Shown here piece by piece: positions 25,401-39,607 of a stretch of DNA of 64,000 nucleotides. Under the pieces are notes generated by a model. It searched no databases. It saw nothing but the letters and a program-made list of their open reading frames with translations, and was not told where the DNA came from. The stretch is from contig NC_066333.1 of assembly GCF_022539315.1 (NCBI RefSeq), positions 10,879,001-10,943,000 of the forward strand, written 5' to 3'. The DNA is from Serinus canaria (taxonomy: Eukaryota; Chordata; Aves; Passeriformes; Fringillidae). Both the position numbers and the translations under genes were made by a program. Within the stretch, counting starts at the first letter, position 1. Each line of letters opens with the position of its first letter.

Positions 25401-28400
25401 GATGTCAATGAATTCAGGGAACATTTTGGACAAAATAGGAGCATGAAGCCCCCCAGCATAGGTGTGGTGTCAGGGAAGGTGCTTGGCTTTTCTCCTCCCT
25501 CCTGCTGGAGTCTCTCCAGAAGGGCAGGAACAGAAGCATCAGGATAAAGCAGTTTTTTCCCCTAGCAGCACGGGGTCTGCCCAAATGGTTTAAATCTCCT
25601 CTTGCTGCTGAATTTCCAGCTGCTCTGGGAGGTTGGAGCCACGGGGAGGTCTCCTGTCAGTCAGCTGCATTCCCACTGTGCAGGCAGCAGCCACATCTCC
25701 AGGCTGGCTCTGCAGTGCCTCTACAAGCAGCACCTACATTATTTCTTAAAAGTGAAAGAAGGATACAGCCCCTGCAGGTGGGGAAATGTGGTCAACACTC
25801 AAGTGTCTGATTGTGCATTCAGAGCACAGAATATTGCAATTAGTCTCATCTCCTGCAAAATGACAACATGGTTAACTCTGGTCCAGCAGAGGGGTGGAGA
25901 GACAGGGTGATTACAGGGATTTTGAGGGAATACATCATTTCAGAGTTCCAAAGGTTATTTTAACCTCTTTTCCCACTCCTCTTGGCCTTGCTGGTGGTGG
26001 CAGAAGCACAGACAGTGTCTGCTCTGAAAGCAAGTAACAGCAGTTCTGCTCAGCAGAGATCTGGGCAGACATCATTTACTGGGAGAATTGATAAAACACT
26101 TCAGAATTTGTCTCTAAAGTATGAACTGACATCAAGTCTTTCAACACATGCTTTGTACTGATACTTGCCATAAAAAAAAAGGATTCAAAGATGCCACTCA
26201 GTTGTCAGTGCTGTTTCACTGCACAAGGAAAACAAAATACCAATGAGAAACCATATTTGTATCTGAATAGTGCAGAATGAAATCCTAAATTGCATCAGAC
26301 AGCATACAAGTCACTGTCCCTTTCTATCAGCAGTGGTTGTAGGCAAAGCCAGTGTCACAGAATGTTTCATTCTGCAGTTTTCCTTTAGGTGTCACAGAAA
26401 TTAGCCAGAAAAAATATTTAACTTTCCTCAGGAACAAGCTGTCTTTGTCACTTTGTCTTGACTTCATCTGTGTGCATTAGACTCTGCCTGAAGAGCTCTT
26501 GAAGGCTCCTCAACATCAGAAACACAAACTTCTTTTAAATCATAGTAATGGCAGTGCCCAACTTAGCTGACAAAACAGAGGGAAAACTCAACCACAGCAT
26601 TCCCAAGGACTACACACTGAAATCCTGGATGCAGGAAAAAACAGGATCATTTTCCCACTCACCCATTGCAGCTGAAGGCCAAAGAGAAGCATCTAAAGAG
26701 CAAAAAAATTTCAGCGGCTTTTTTTTTATGTTTTAAATAATTTTTCAAGACTAAAAATATTTCCAGAAACACAATGATAGCTGTGAATTTTTTTCCAGAA
26801 CATAACTCCAGAAGTTTTTCTTGCATGCCAAGACTTTGTAACATTATGAATATGAAAAAAATATTGAGCCAGATCTTTAGATAGTCCATTGAACATAAAA
26901 AGCACTGACTAAATGCTATCTTATTCTGATTCAGATCAATTCAAGTCATGGAAAATCTCATCACAGAAATGAATGATAAAAGGGATACAGATCTCTCTGA
27001 TTAAAGGGATTTTTCACTGAATTGGTTCAAGTACCCATTATAAAGTACTTGGTTTAAAAAAAATAAAATTAACAAACACCAAAAATAGTAACAGATAATT
27101 CTGATTTACCAGGACATCTTTGAGTACATTGGCTTTCCAAGACTCACCACCCTTCAAAAGAAGAGATCTTTTGGGACAGGGCTTGCAGAGCAGGGTGTGG
27201 GTGAGTGGGGGAATGCTCATGTTGATGTTACACCACCCCAATGTGTGATTTGTTGTGCAATGTGTTACCACCACAATGTGTTATTTTAGTTCTAGTATAA
27301 TGCATCCTCTTATAAAAGTGTCAAACACAAGTGCTTTCTTGCAATTACAGACTGTTTCAATAGATAAAAGGGATTTGTCTTAACAAGAAAAGAACTTGTC
27401 TCTAAAGTTCAAAATATCTACTGTAGAAAAATACAAGGAGAAAAAAAATCCATCTGAACTCTGTCTCCTTGAAATGATGCTGGACCAACCCAAGATGTTG
27501 GGTTTCCCAGGGCCTGCTAAGCCAAGCTTTTCCTAACTCCCCAAATTTTCAATGATTTTAAAATCTTTTACTGCCACCACTGGTCCCTGAGCCAGAACAC
27601 TGGGATGTATCCTCCAAGTCACAACAAAATGCACCACAAATTCAAACTGTGTGGTCTCTCAGGCCCTTTAGGTGTTAGAATATATTTAGTGAAGAATTTA
27701 TGCTGCTAACAGCTCCTCAGGCCAAGATGGGCATCAAACCTTCCAGCTGCCCACAGGCTGCTTTAATGCCACCTGTGCCCATGGCAGCAAGAGTGAGTGA
27801 CCAAAGCCAGGGCTGGGGATAAATGACTTTAGGGCAGCTCCATTTTGTGTTCCTGGACTGCACTGCCCCTTGCAGGGGAGGGAGCTCACAGGGAATTGGG
27901 CACTGATGGGGGCAGCAGGGATGGGGAGAAGTGCAGCTGCTGACCCCACAGCACTGGGGGGGTTCTCTCAGTGCCAGGGCTCTGGTCACACTCATTTGCA
28001 GCCAAAAAATTGTCCTCTCCCCTGAACTGTTCACACAACCAGTGTCAGCCCCTTGAGGGGCTGGATTGTGGAGATCCAAATCCTACCTTCAGCTAGAGAA
28101 GGACCCACTGCATTTGATGAAGGACCTCTTGTGCACAACACCCCAAGTTCACTGCAACAGCTGCCCATGATAATTCAGGTAGACAGGAGGCTTATTTTAG
28201 CCAAAGCTGTTTCACAAGTCTTTCTTCAGATTCTGCTCTGCTTCAACAGTCCATACATAATTTAAAACCAATATATTTCCAATTATTTTGAGCTCCCTAA
28301 ACAAGAGAATTTTTATGGATGTTAAATATAACCAGGTAATCATTAAAATGTTGCTTATGTTGCAATTTTTTTTGCAGTTCAAAAGCAATGTTAAAATTTT

Positions 28401-31378
28401 TTAGTAGTAAATGAGACCTCTAGGGAGGAATGGTTAGAACAAGGTTTAATCAGATTTTCCAGAAGAAAGCAGAGGGAAAAATCCAGCAAAATCACCTCCA
28501 ATTTTCCTGCTCTTTTGGAATCCAAGTCAAGCCCAATAACTCATCCACACCAGCTATTCCAGTAGAATATGTTCCTGATTTCATGCAAAAGTACTGCCCA
28601 GGTGAATTTAACTCCATGACCAGAGATGCTTTGGCTGCATCATCCAAAATGTTCAAGTGTGTAGATTGACATGACCTTATTGTTATGAAATTAAAATCAA
28701 AGCCTTGTAGGATGTTTTGAAATGCCTGACAGCTACTAAAGCTCAAACACACATTAACAGAAGTCCAAAAAATCAGCTCCATCTTCCTTGAGCAGCAGCT
28801 CAGTGTTCAAACTGCAAGTAGGCTACAAGTGTTGGGCATGCAAGAATACAAAAATAGTGAAGAGCTATAAAGGTATAAAAAGATAAAATCTAAGATGGGC
28901 AGGGGTGTTGAGTCTTACAGTTTTTTTCTTCTGGGAATAACTGATTTCTCATTAAAACCCTGTCTTCACATTTCGCATTTCCTGGAAGTTGATTGTGTTT
29001 TAGCTCAGGGGAAGAAGCTCCCTGTCCTGCATCCATCACCTGCTGCTCCTGTTGAGAAGCACCAAGCTCTCTCCCCACAGTTTGCTTTTACATTTCCTGA
29101 GGTACTGTTTTCAAAAGCCCCCAAGCAGTGACAATTCCATGTTTAAGTTCTTTTGGAAATGGGTCTTGTTGCACTCCAATGGGACTGATGCACTACAAAA
29201 GCTCTCCCTGCTCACTTTGGGGCTGGCAGATCTCCAGCCTTCCAGCAGAGCCTTGTTCACTCCCAGCAGCCCCCTGAGAGCACAGAGCACTACAGAAACA
29301 GCTGGAACACATCCTGTATTTCTGCTGGTTTTGAAGCCAATGCAAGATTTCTTACCTCCACTTTATCAAAAGCCAGATGGGTTAGATGCCTTCAGAAGTC
29401 TGACTCTGAGAATCCCTTACCTCTGGCATTAGTAGACACAAAAAATGTGCAGCTATTTCCTGATCCATAGGATAACCAGTGCACTTCAGCCTTCGTTGGC
29501 AAATGATTTTACATAGCCAAGACTTGAAAGCAAAACACACTTTTAAAGAAGTAAAAGAGGAAAAGTTACATGAATACATGCTAAGACACCTCCTTCCTGT
29601 CTCAGCATATTTAAGGTGACAGCTTTTCCTGGCTCTTAAGAAATCCTTAGGGAGGAATTAGGACAACTTCTCAAGGCATAGTTACATGGTGCATAAATTA
29701 CATTTTATGCATTCAGGGTTAAACTAAACACAGAGAAAACACTTCTGGCTCTACACTGCCAGAAGTGTTCCCAAAAATCCTCCAGTTTTTATGCAAGGAC
29801 TGTGCTTCCACAGGGAAGGAGTTTTGTTTTCCTCCTCTGAACTTTAGAAGAAAACATCCCAACAGCATCTTGACTTTGAGAAGTTATTCAAACTGCAATT
29901 GGATGGAGACAACACTACCAGAAAAACTGGGGGGCTTTGCATCAGTTCTGTGCTTTCCTGACATTTAAAAGCAATTCTGCACAGGAGTGTTTGGCCAGTT
30001 TTAAAAACTGTATTACAATAAACCATTAAAGACCAGACCAGCAATATTAAATGCAAACTTCTCCATATGCCAGAAGAAAAATGGGAGGTAAAATCTGACT
30101 CATTCTTTTTAGATTCCTCTTCAGGGCTATTCCCTATTGAGCAGGGGATCACAGGAATTATTTGGTGGATTATGTGAGCTATTCCCCTCCTCTTTTACTG
30201 CTCTGGTAAACTTGGTGACCCTGAGATGTTCTGGTGAAGGCTCCCAGCAGTGACACCTGGCACTGGGATTTGCTGATGTGAAATCAGCTTTACTACACAC
30301 ACTCAGATTTAAGACTGGGTCTTACAAAATTAGCTGGAGCTGTGCTCTGCAGCTTCCTGCTGGCTGATTTATTTATTCTTTAAAAACCTTAACACATCAT
30401 TCAGACACATCCCAGTCAGCATGGCAACATCTTACTCATTCAGTCAGTCCTGCTGACAAGTTCTGCAGGCCCAGTGCTGGAAGAGCCAAGATCCTGCCTG
30501 CACCAACCCAAGGGCCAGTGCCTGACCCATTTCAAACCTCAATTCAGTGAAAGAACCAAAACTCCACAAGGTCAGGACACAAAAGATATTCAGGGAGGAA
30601 CTGTGAGGAGTGGGCAGATAAAGAATGGTGTATCAGGACCTGTGTAACCAGAGGGAAGACATCAGGAAGAGAATCAGCAAATGGAAAGATGTAAAATTCA
30701 AAGGAGAAAACAGCAGTGAAACAAGGGAATGCTTTATTACATTGCTGAGTTACAGTGATAAACCAAATTGATTTACACCTAGCTAGCCCAGAAGAAACAA
30801 GAATTCAAAAGAGAAGAAAAACAGAGTCCCATAAATTATTTTGCAAGGTATAACAATATCTGACAGAAAATTTAGTGCTGGGATGTTCCAATAAATAATC
30901 CAATAAATATTAGCATTACAATATGGAACAGAACAATCTGGAATGGGAACATCCACTGAAGTTCATGGAGGGCAGGAAAACTAAAGCAGGGCTGGTGCTA
31001 CTCACCACTTTGGGGAGAGATGAAGAGCATAAGAAATCCATCTTCAGTATTGTAAGTGACATGAGCTCCTAAAATATGCATCAAATGAAACACCAGAGAG
31101 ACAAGGGCCCCTCTTGAGCAGACAACTCCAACCTTGCTGCCAAGGCAGGATGCCAGGGAAACAGGCACATCTGGGTAGCTGGAGCAGAGCTGGCCTCACC
31201 CCTGTGCCTGCAGGGATGCTTCCCCATCCATCAGCAACATTTATTTTTCATCTAATCTCAATGAGCAGGAAGCAATACCCAAAACAGGCAGGGTCATTTG
31301 TTCCACTAAGACACAGAAGATTTGCTCCGTGAGTGCTAAAGGATTAGACTCCTAAATTACCTGATTTCATTTTCATTT
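22451..31378. other. Unique non-coding DNA
   Basis: No gene, interspersed repeat or RNA gene is recognised in these 9 kb apart from the A/C tract at 23548-23590. GC-richer patches (about 22640-22780, 24190-24400, 25590-25730 and 27740-28080) carry overlapping open frames on both strands, such as 27717-28079 minus and 27734-27949 minus, with unrecognised translations. Short homopolymers occur at 26173-26182 (A), 26720-26729 (T) and 28368-28375 (T). Confidence 0.65.
23548..23590 (+). repeat. A/C-rich low-complexity tract
   Basis: A runs of seven to nine bases are broken by CCC, GAAAG and CCACC words. It has the same style as the tract at 22350-22450. Confidence 0.75.
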
Positions 31379-31407
31379 TACCAAAAAAATAAAAAACCAA
31401 AAAAGCC
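31379..31407 (+). repeat. Short A-rich tract
   Basis: This is a run of A-blocks separated by T, CC and G, about 28 bases long. Confidence 0.55.
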
Positions 31408-32391
31408 CAGGCACTTCAGTAGAAATAAGGCAGTGAATTTCAGTCTCCTGAATGTTTTGGGGAGAGTTTTTCAGTTTTTCAAGCTGAGAGGATGACTTGG
31501 AAGGACCTAAGCAGTTATAACTGAGGAAACCCCTCAGGGTTTGCTTCCATTATCATCAATCTCCTGTGTTTTACTTAAAAATTTCTGAATATCAGAGGAA
31601 AGGCTAAATATGTCTTATATTAATAGAAAATATATGCTTCCCATGCTTTTGAAGCATTCTAACCTCAATAAACATTTTTCTAGGCATTGTTGTGGGGAGA
31701 CATTGTATCTTATGTGTTATGCTGGAGTTCATGGTGTCATGTGAAAATGACACTTAAAGCCACAGAAATCAAATACCCAGAGCAAGGAATAGTCTTAAGA
31801 AAAATAACAATTAAAGCATTAAGGAATATTCTATCAGTATGTTCAATCCAACTGCCATCAGGTGACACATATATATATAAATGTGGATATGTGTAAAACC
31901 AAGTTGTGCTTTGTGGAACAAGACCCAGGATGTAAATCAGGAATCTTTCTGAAACTTTGTCATTTGTTTTGTAAATTTTCTAATCCATTTTCTCAGAGTT
32001 AAGGCAGGAAAAAAAATAGCCAGGATAAAGAACAATGAACCTAAACCAATGCATATTTAATCTCAGCTTAAAGAAAACAATTTAAAACTCATTTTGAGAA
32101 ACATGGAGGTGTTGCCCAAGTTTTACCTTGTATGTCAAGCTGATTTGATATTTAACATTCAAAGTAAACCAAACAGTGCAAACAAGCTTCCTCTAGAACT
32201 AGAGATGAAAATGGATAGAAACTTATTGATTCAACAAAACTACCATTTTAGTACAAAGTTCAGCTTTAAACTTCCACCAGAATAACTGCAGTGGGAAAAA
32301 GGTTACTTACTTAAAGGTTTCACAAGGGTGTTTTTGGGGATGATGGTGAGCTGGGGTTACACACAAATGGTGAGCTCTGGTTTTATGAAAC

Positions 32392-32415
32392 AAAGGAAGG
32401 AGGGAGGGAGGAAAA
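32392..32415 (+). repeat. 24-base polypurine tract
   Basis: All 24 bases are A or G, with a GGAGGGAGGGAGG core. It is a short GGGA-type microsatellite-like run. Confidence 0.7.
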
Positions 32416-33582
32416 TCCAAACCAGCAAACACAATAAAATGCCTTTTCTGGAAGAGTATTTTCTTCTGATTACTTGACAGATCTAGACCAAACCTGCCGG
32501 GATGTTCTGCATCAAACAATGTTCAGTAGTTCACCTTGGACTATTTCCCTCAAACTCCTTGAGCAACTTGAAAGCAAGGAAGCAAGTGCTGGGAACTTGG
32601 TGAAGTTCTCCAAGAGAAGGAGGTAAAGGTGGATTCTGAGACCTGTTAGACTCTTCTATTATTCTATTTTAAATTCTCTGTCACCAGCTTTACATCCAAC
32701 AGCCAGGAACCAACCAAGCCCAAGGCCATAGCACAGGTCCTGCTGGAGATGTCAGGGCTCAGAGCTGCAGCAGAGCCTGTAAATTGCTCTGGCCAGGGCA
32801 AGAATGAAAAGTCCTTTCATGTCATGAATCACCACATGTTTTCACACAGCAATTATTATTTATAATGACATTTCCCAAGCTGGTTGTTTAACTGTGAGGC
32901 TACAGGACCACCTGAACAGGGTAGAGACATAGGCAGACAATCTGATTGTCACTGCAGCACTTTCCAAACCTCTTTTCTGGGTACTGATTACACAAAGAAA
33001 TGCTTCCTCCCAGACAAGTGGTTTCAGATGGAAATATTGCAGAATGCTTTACAAAACCCTGTCTCCCACAGATTATTTAAAATTCAAACTGTGTGTTCCA
33101 AGCATTGATTCACTCTGTTTTTCAAATTTCAAGCAAAATATTGTTTATATAAAAGGAGAATAGTCAATGTATGCATATATACACACTTACATATGCACCC
33201 TCTGTTTTAAAAGCCTTGCTCAGAGAAATGACACAAATTAAAGCACTGCAGCAAATGGAACATAACTTGGGAATTACTGAATTTCTTGTCTTTTCTGCAT
33301 AAAAGTGACATAAGTGGGAGACACTGGGTACATGTGCACTTGAGCAACTTGGCAGATAGTGGCTGTAGGCTTTGTGTCTGACACAAAATCTCACAGCCCT
33401 CCCTCTCAGATGCTCTCCAAGTGCAGACAAATGTCCATGGCAATAGAACTCACCCAAACTCAGCTAACAGGGACTGCAGCAGCCCCTGTCTGACACAGGG
33501 CATGGCTCCACAGAGTTCATGGCCACTTCCCAACAGCAAATCTTGCATTTCAACAGCTGGACTTCACCAGGATTTCCTACAT

Positions 33583-33623
33583 TAAACAAAAACAACAACA
33601 AAAAAACAACCCAAAAAACCCAA
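33583..33623 (+). repeat. A/C-rich tract with CAA repeats
   Basis: Successive AAC/CAA triplets lead into A7 and A6 runs separated by CAACCC and CCC. It belongs to the same class as the other A/C tracts in the window. Confidence 0.75.
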
Positions 33624-34779
33624 GCTAGGCATATTTCAGTGGAATTTCACATAAACCTGAGGTACAGAACATAGGTATTATTTCAGAGATTTCAAATCTG
33701 TGAATCAAGGTTAAACATTCAGCTCTTGGTTTAAAAAGCTAGGAAATTTTTTTTCACTTCTCTTAATTCTTTGGAGTTGAAAAACTTTTTTCTTGAACTG
33801 CATAGGAGGGCAGGAAATCTTTCAAAGGAAGGAGTACAGTACATTTGCAGTACAGGAAAAGCATTCCTGATCATGTGAGAGGTTCCCAACAAAATCTGAT
33901 CCCACAACTCAGCGATGCTGGTAATTAGAACCCATCACACAGGTTATTTCAGATCATGCCAGATGATCTCATCAAGCCACCCAAACCCAAAAAGCTGAGA
34001 GAAAATAACTGATTTTCTTTCAGTGAGAAAGATCCAACTCTTTTGATGAAAAGCTCCTGGCCAACCTAAAATCTGTCAAAGCAGCTCCAGGGCAGGGCTG
34101 TCTGTGTAACTTCAGAGCCTGTGCTTAACCTTTAATCATTTGCTTACAGTCTTCATTTTCCCAGGCTTACACCTCACTCTTCCCTTTCCTGGAGGTGACT
34201 TGTTTATTCCTGAAATAATGAGAAATGCACTTTTTGCTATTGCACAAAAAGGACTGAAATAGCAACTTATGCCTTTGCTTGATCTGCATTGTTCTCTTTA
34301 TGGTTTGTTGCTTAGTTTTCAAATGAAAAGTGCTGAAAACTAAGGTTGCAGCAAAAACTTTATAGAATGGGGTTTGACCCAAAATTATATCCCAGAATAA
34401 TTATAGCAATATTACAGTCTAATTATAGACAATATTTAGAAAGCTTTGGTTTTTTTCCAGGGATCAACTGCTCCAGCAAAGAAGAGGGCAACTAGGGGCA
34501 GCCTAGGACACTCCAAGTGGATCAAGAATGTGAAAATAGATTGTAAGTAGGTTATATGAAAATCTTGAACCACATCTCATTAGGCATTTTTGCTTCTGAA
34601 TTAAAGGAATGAAATCCATTCTGATAAGTAACACCCTGTTGTTCATGAAATACATGGTTTTGTCTGATTAAAGTGGAGTAATTCTCTGAGATGAAAGGAA
34701 ACTTGTGAATGAGCCACAGAAGGCATTCTGAAATACAAAAAATAAACAGATGTAGCCAGTAATGAGACTGCTTGCTGGA

Positions 34780-35105
34780 GTGGATGTCGGTAACACCAGG
34801 GAGGGATTTCTGAGAGACACAGGTTTACAACTGCCGTACCCTTCAATAACACGAGGGGGAATCCTGGGTGAAAAGCAGGACAGTTCAAAAGAGAAGCACA
34901 TGCAAGGCACAAAAAACACATTCCTGTCCAGTACATGCTCAGATGCCAATCCAAGAAGTTTTTTCAATGCACACGCCTGAATTTCCTTGCAAATTTTCTG
35001 TATGTTCAAACACCTCCCTGGGCACGAGATTAACTCACAGGCTGCAGGCAGTTGCAGTGAGGAGGACTCCGGACAGGAATTATTTCATGCTGCGCATTTC
35101 AACCA
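34780..35105. promoter_or_regulatory. CpG-retaining segment, possible conserved element
   Basis: Seven CpGs (34788, 34835, 34852, 34974, 35025, 35070 and 35093) fall within about 310 bases, whereas most of the window has long stretches with none. GC content is only moderate, so this is not a CpG island. Open plus frames at 34762-34980 and 34868-35197 and a minus frame at 34668-35009 overlap and have no recognised domain. CpG retention can reflect selection or low germline methylation. This is an inference from composition. Confidence 0.2.
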
Positions 35106-35400
35106 AGAATCCCATGCCCTGCAAGCACAGCATCTTGTCCAGCTCAGCTCTCAAATCAAGTAGCCCCCCTTTAGGTTTGGAGAAACTTGTTACTTAAGCA
35201 ATAAAATAGGTTTTTTTCTTGAGTTGTTCTAGTTGGGAAAATAAAAACCCAAGAATGAAAAATGGAAGGATCAGGGCCCTTATAGTGCAGGGCAGGGCAG
35301 GCAAGTTCACTGTGGCTTCAACCACACCTGCTCACATTGAGTGCAGCAGCAGCAACATGGGCTTGATGGTGTGACAATGTCACCCTGACCAGGTACCATA
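35106..35400. other. Unique non-coding DNA
   Basis: Mixed sequence with a T7 run near 35211-35217 and no repeat family. A minus frame of 70 codons (35307-35519) is unrecognised. Confidence 0.55.
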
Positions 35401-35620
35401 AGAGCTCTGCCACTCCAATCGCCAAGACAAGGCTCAGGGTTCGGATATTCTTTCATATCTAGATAACAGACTTTCCCTTGCTCTAGAATGTAATTGTTAT
35501 CAGCCGAGCTCAGCTTCACTAGCAGTGTATACTGTATTTCATTAGAAAGATTGCCTTTAGCCTGAACATTCTGGCTTATAATTTAAAATCTTTACATTTA
35601 AATACTCTAGAAACACAAAA
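35401..35620. promoter_or_regulatory. Possible regulatory segment with GATA-type sites
   Basis: Three CpGs occur within about 90 bases (35420, 35442 and 35505). Two GATA-type words lie 30 bases apart in opposite orientation: AGATAA at 35461-35466 and TTATC at 35497-35501. The surrounding sequence is repeat-free. GATA words are common by chance, so the call is weak. Confidence 0.15.
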
Positions 35621-38600
35621 AAAACAATGATGAAATGTTTAGTTAAAATTTGCTGTTACTTTCAGCTAAGAAAAATTCATATCAAAAATCCCAAGCTATT
35701 TCAATTCCACATTTACAAACTGGTTAAAACATGGTTAAAGAGCTGTAACAATCATTTCAAATAAATGACCTCTTTAAAAAGGTAAGGGCCACGGTTTCTT
35801 TTCTGAGCCAAACAGAACTGATTGGTGTTATGGTCAGTCCTTGTCATTTCATGGGGTTTTTCCTCATCTCCAAGGGCCTTGGTGTGGTATTTAACTTATA
35901 CCCTCCCCCCACATTTTAAAGCCTGTGAATATTTGGCTGTGCCTTCACTGAACACAGAAGGGGGAAAAAAGCAGTTTAATTTGCAAGTGTCACAAGGTTC
36001 ACATTGTCACTTGGCTTCACTCTGTTCATATTCTTAGTCTTGTTCATTCTACTGCACTAATTCTATCCCCAGCACTCAAATAGCTGTGCAAATGAAGCTG
36101 CTTGTGGGAGCAGAGGAAAGGAAAGCAGGCAGAATATTAGCAAAACTATATGAAATAAATAACAGTGCAGCCCTGTGTTCTCTCCCAGCGAGTGGACCCC
36201 AGGACTTTCATCAGTTCTCACAAAATCTCCACAAAGTCTGGTTTTGCAGCTCTGTAAAGTCACTCTCATTTCCAGAAATCCTCTTGTGTCCCCACTTCCC
36301 CAGAAGAGCAATGGCCAATGAGCTGGATTACCATAAATTCAGCAATCAAATTTACACAGCTCTGGAGATGCAAGTAAAATGAGTATTGTATCTTCATTTC
36401 CTTTGTGGCACTTTATCAGCCTCTTCCTCTGCTGATGGTAGAAGTCAATAAAATCCTATTAACACTAAGATGTTGTATTAAGTTTGACAGTTTACAAATT
36501 GCAGGGGTTTTCATTTCAAATATGAGCAGCTTGAGATACTCTGGAGTTCCACTGTATAAAACTGTTAAAGTTGGAATAAAGTAGATAAAATAATTTGGGG
36601 GTATTTTTTTCCTCTCCTTTTAAAGGCAGCAGCAGAAGGAAAATCAAACATGAAAAATAACCTTATAAGCCTTCCTGGGAGATTAACATTAGTCTAACCA
36701 GGAAGAGCAGGAGAATCATAACAGATCTATATTCTGAGTACAGCATCCACCTTGCCATGGACTCCATGGGCTCTGCATCAGGCTCTGCTGCTCTCTCTAA
36801 TCACAAGTAACTACTCTGCAAAATGAGTACCACATCCTAAGAGAAACAGGCTTAAAGCAACTGAACACTTTTAATTGGGAAATAAATAGAGATACCAGCA
36901 GCAGGGATGGAGCTGGCACCTGCAGAAACAGCAATCAAAGGTGTGGCTGACCAGCTGGCAAATGAATTAGGAATTATGCCAGAACAAACTTGGGGACAAA
37001 TCTAAAGCTACTTCTGCAACTGGGCAAATTGCCATAATTCCTGCACTTATCTACCCAGTGATTTAAATTCCCATTAAATAATATTTGAGGAAAACAAACA
37101 TCAGTCCCAGCTGGTGCTGTTGTTCCAGTTTTTTCAAAGATGAAAGGTGTTCTCTCAGAGAGAAGCACATCAGTAAAAGTATTTAAGCAAATTCTAGAAA
37201 CCTTTCCTAAATAAGAGATATAAAACGCAAAGCAGGTGACTGGAAACGTGAGAGAAGAAAGAAAAAATAAACTTCTTTTGTTTTACTTTTTTTTTTAATG
37301 CATGTCTCTTAAGTAGAATTGCAAAGCCTCTCTAAATTTTCAAAGTCACTGGACTCCTCAAGGCTAGGGATTCTCCCAATTAAATAATTCATTAAATCAG
37401 GAAAGCACCACTCCAGTCAGAAAACAACACAGGGTTTGCATCTACAGCCTTTTTAATACCAACAATTCCAAACAGCACTGAGCTCGTGGCTATACATAGA
37501 TTCCTCAGATCACCACTCTCACTGCAGAAGACAGTCTTGGACTGCTCACAAGACAGAGTGGGAGGCTTTATTTTGAAGCAAACATTGCCTCCAGTAAAGG
37601 ATGTTTGCACACAGCAATAACTTGCCAGTGTTTAAGGCCAGGAGCATTCATAACACCCACTTATAAGCATTCAAATAGATCTTTTTTTTTTTTGCCTGTG
37701 AACTATACATCATGGCAGAATAAAAAAGAACCTTCTCAGGCTTCAAGTAATGTTGTCCAGCTATGAAAGCAGGTGGATCATATTGAGCCATCTATCCATC
37801 ACCCTGCCAGCAGAACCTTCCCTCACTCACAGCACCCCAAATTTCCATGGGCACCCAAAGGTGCTTCCCTGGCACCTGATGCTGCCTGGTCTCCCTCTGC
37901 TGTCCTTGAGCTGGGGGGAGAAGGGCAGAGGGCCAGAATTGTGTGAGTTCAGCACCACAGCTCATTTGTTGGCACAATGATTTTGCTGGTTTAAGTGGTT
38001 GGGAGTTCAATCTTGCAGGCTTAAATTTCACCTCAAGCAGCAGAACAAAAAGATGGCTCTCTACAGTGCTTAGAGAAAATAATCTGCTGGTCAAGGTGGA
38101 ATTTCAGGGGGGAAAACAGAACAATACATGTAAGTGTTTCTGTTATTTACTTATTTGTAATGCCTGACCTCCACAAGTGCCAATTAAAGCTTAGAGGAGG
38201 CCAAGTGACACCTTTACCCTGCCAACCTACTCCCTCAAACCAGCCACAGTGGAAGCCAGGATTTGGAAATAAAATCCAAAAGCCCAGGAAAACAACATCT
38301 AAAAGGTTTTCTTCCCAAAATATTGGCTGTGATTTGTACTGTGTCACCTCATCAGACCTTTGCATTCAAAGCTACACATCCCATGGGTCAGATCTGAACC
38401 ACAGCACCTTAGACACAGGGTATATTTTAGCCCCTGGTTCACACTGAGAACAGATTGTTTTAAGTGCCCAAACAGCTGAAGAAAGGAAGGGATTTTAATA
38501 TTTCTCCCCAGCCAAACTGCAATAATTATGTGCTGTCAAGTCAGCAGTGAAATATGAACACAGAGCACAGGACAAACCTTTCTGCCTTGTTGTGATACTG

Positions 38601-39600
38601 TTCTGAGTGATGCATTTTTAGCCTCCTACCAGGAGACAACATCTCAACATCCTTTGGTATTTTACTGTCTTGCTGACTAACAAAATAAAGCATGTGAACC
38701 CTTCTTATTTTCAGGTTCATCCCTTTCATATTCCTATTTACTTGCCATACATTCTAAATCTGATGATACCCAACACAGGCAGCTACAAATAGGCTGTTTT
38801 TAAGAGATACCAGCTAAATGTCTTTGATTTCATAAAAGCCTGTTTTCAAAATATTAGCTGTCTCCACCTGTATATTTTTTAATGCACAATGTAACAGCCA
38901 AAGGAGAGGCAAAGCAGATGGAAAATACAATTACAGATTCTTCTCCAAGCAGGGGAAACACCCCATGGTGAACTTACAAAAGTTGATTTTGTACACCCTG
39001 CTGGACCAGGCCCCAGATTCCTTGCTGCTTATGTACCACACATTTTATTCGAATTTAAGAGCAATGTGTGTATTCAAGCAATCTCCAGCCTGCCCTGATT
39101 AGCAGAAAGGTTTTGTTCCACAAGAATCTGTTGTGTTAGAATCCTTGATTTCAGCTCCTCCATGTATGACAAATCAAAATGTGTTAGAAATAAAGGCCTT
39201 TAAAAGAGAAGTTCTCTGAAGCATAACAGAAAGTATTTTTGTGCCTGCCTCAATTTCTTGGGGTTTTTTCCCCACCAAGACACCTCATCCTACAGCAGCA
39301 GAACTCATCAGTTAAGTCTTGGACTTCCTCAGCCCCTCGCACATTCCCTGATTCAGCAGGAACACTGTCCAACACCTGGTGCTTGGCTGTTCCTGAGCAG
39401 CCCAATTATCACTGGATTGTATCAAAATTAGGTTTTTTCAAATGGCTCAGCTGCCCTCTCTTCAGATTATTTTCATGCTCAAACTGTGGCTCTCAAACCA
39501 AGGGTGTTGTATCATCTAAAGCACATTCCCTCTGCCTCTCTTTTCATCTCTCCCAGGCTCAGACCAGGTTAAGAGACAAACAGAAGTGAAGCTGTGAGGA
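35621..39600. other. Unique non-coding DNA
   Basis: No gene is recognised. T homopolymers occur at 37287-37296 and 37682-37693. Open frames such as 37792-38094 (minus, 100 codons), 38160-38447 (plus, 95 codons) and 39239-39589 (plus, 116 codons) show no domain, and opposite-strand frames overlap them. The part from about 36390 to 36600 is repeat-free and AT-leaning. Confidence 0.65.
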
Positions 39601-39607
39601 GCCAAGG

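Larger units (their letters stand above)
31408..34740. other. Unique non-coding DNA with short simple repeats
   Basis: No gene is recognised. It contains a short AT dinucleotide run (about 31867-31880), a 24-base all-purine tract at 32392-32415, an alternating purine-pyrimidine patch at 33170-33197 and an A/C tract at 33583-33623. The open frames at 33164-33457 (minus) and 32884-33108 (plus) have no recognisable product. Confidence 0.65.

Noticed and set aside
33925..33985. CR1-like CCAGATGATCTC word
   Set aside because: Only the short word matches; the expected blocks on either side are absent.
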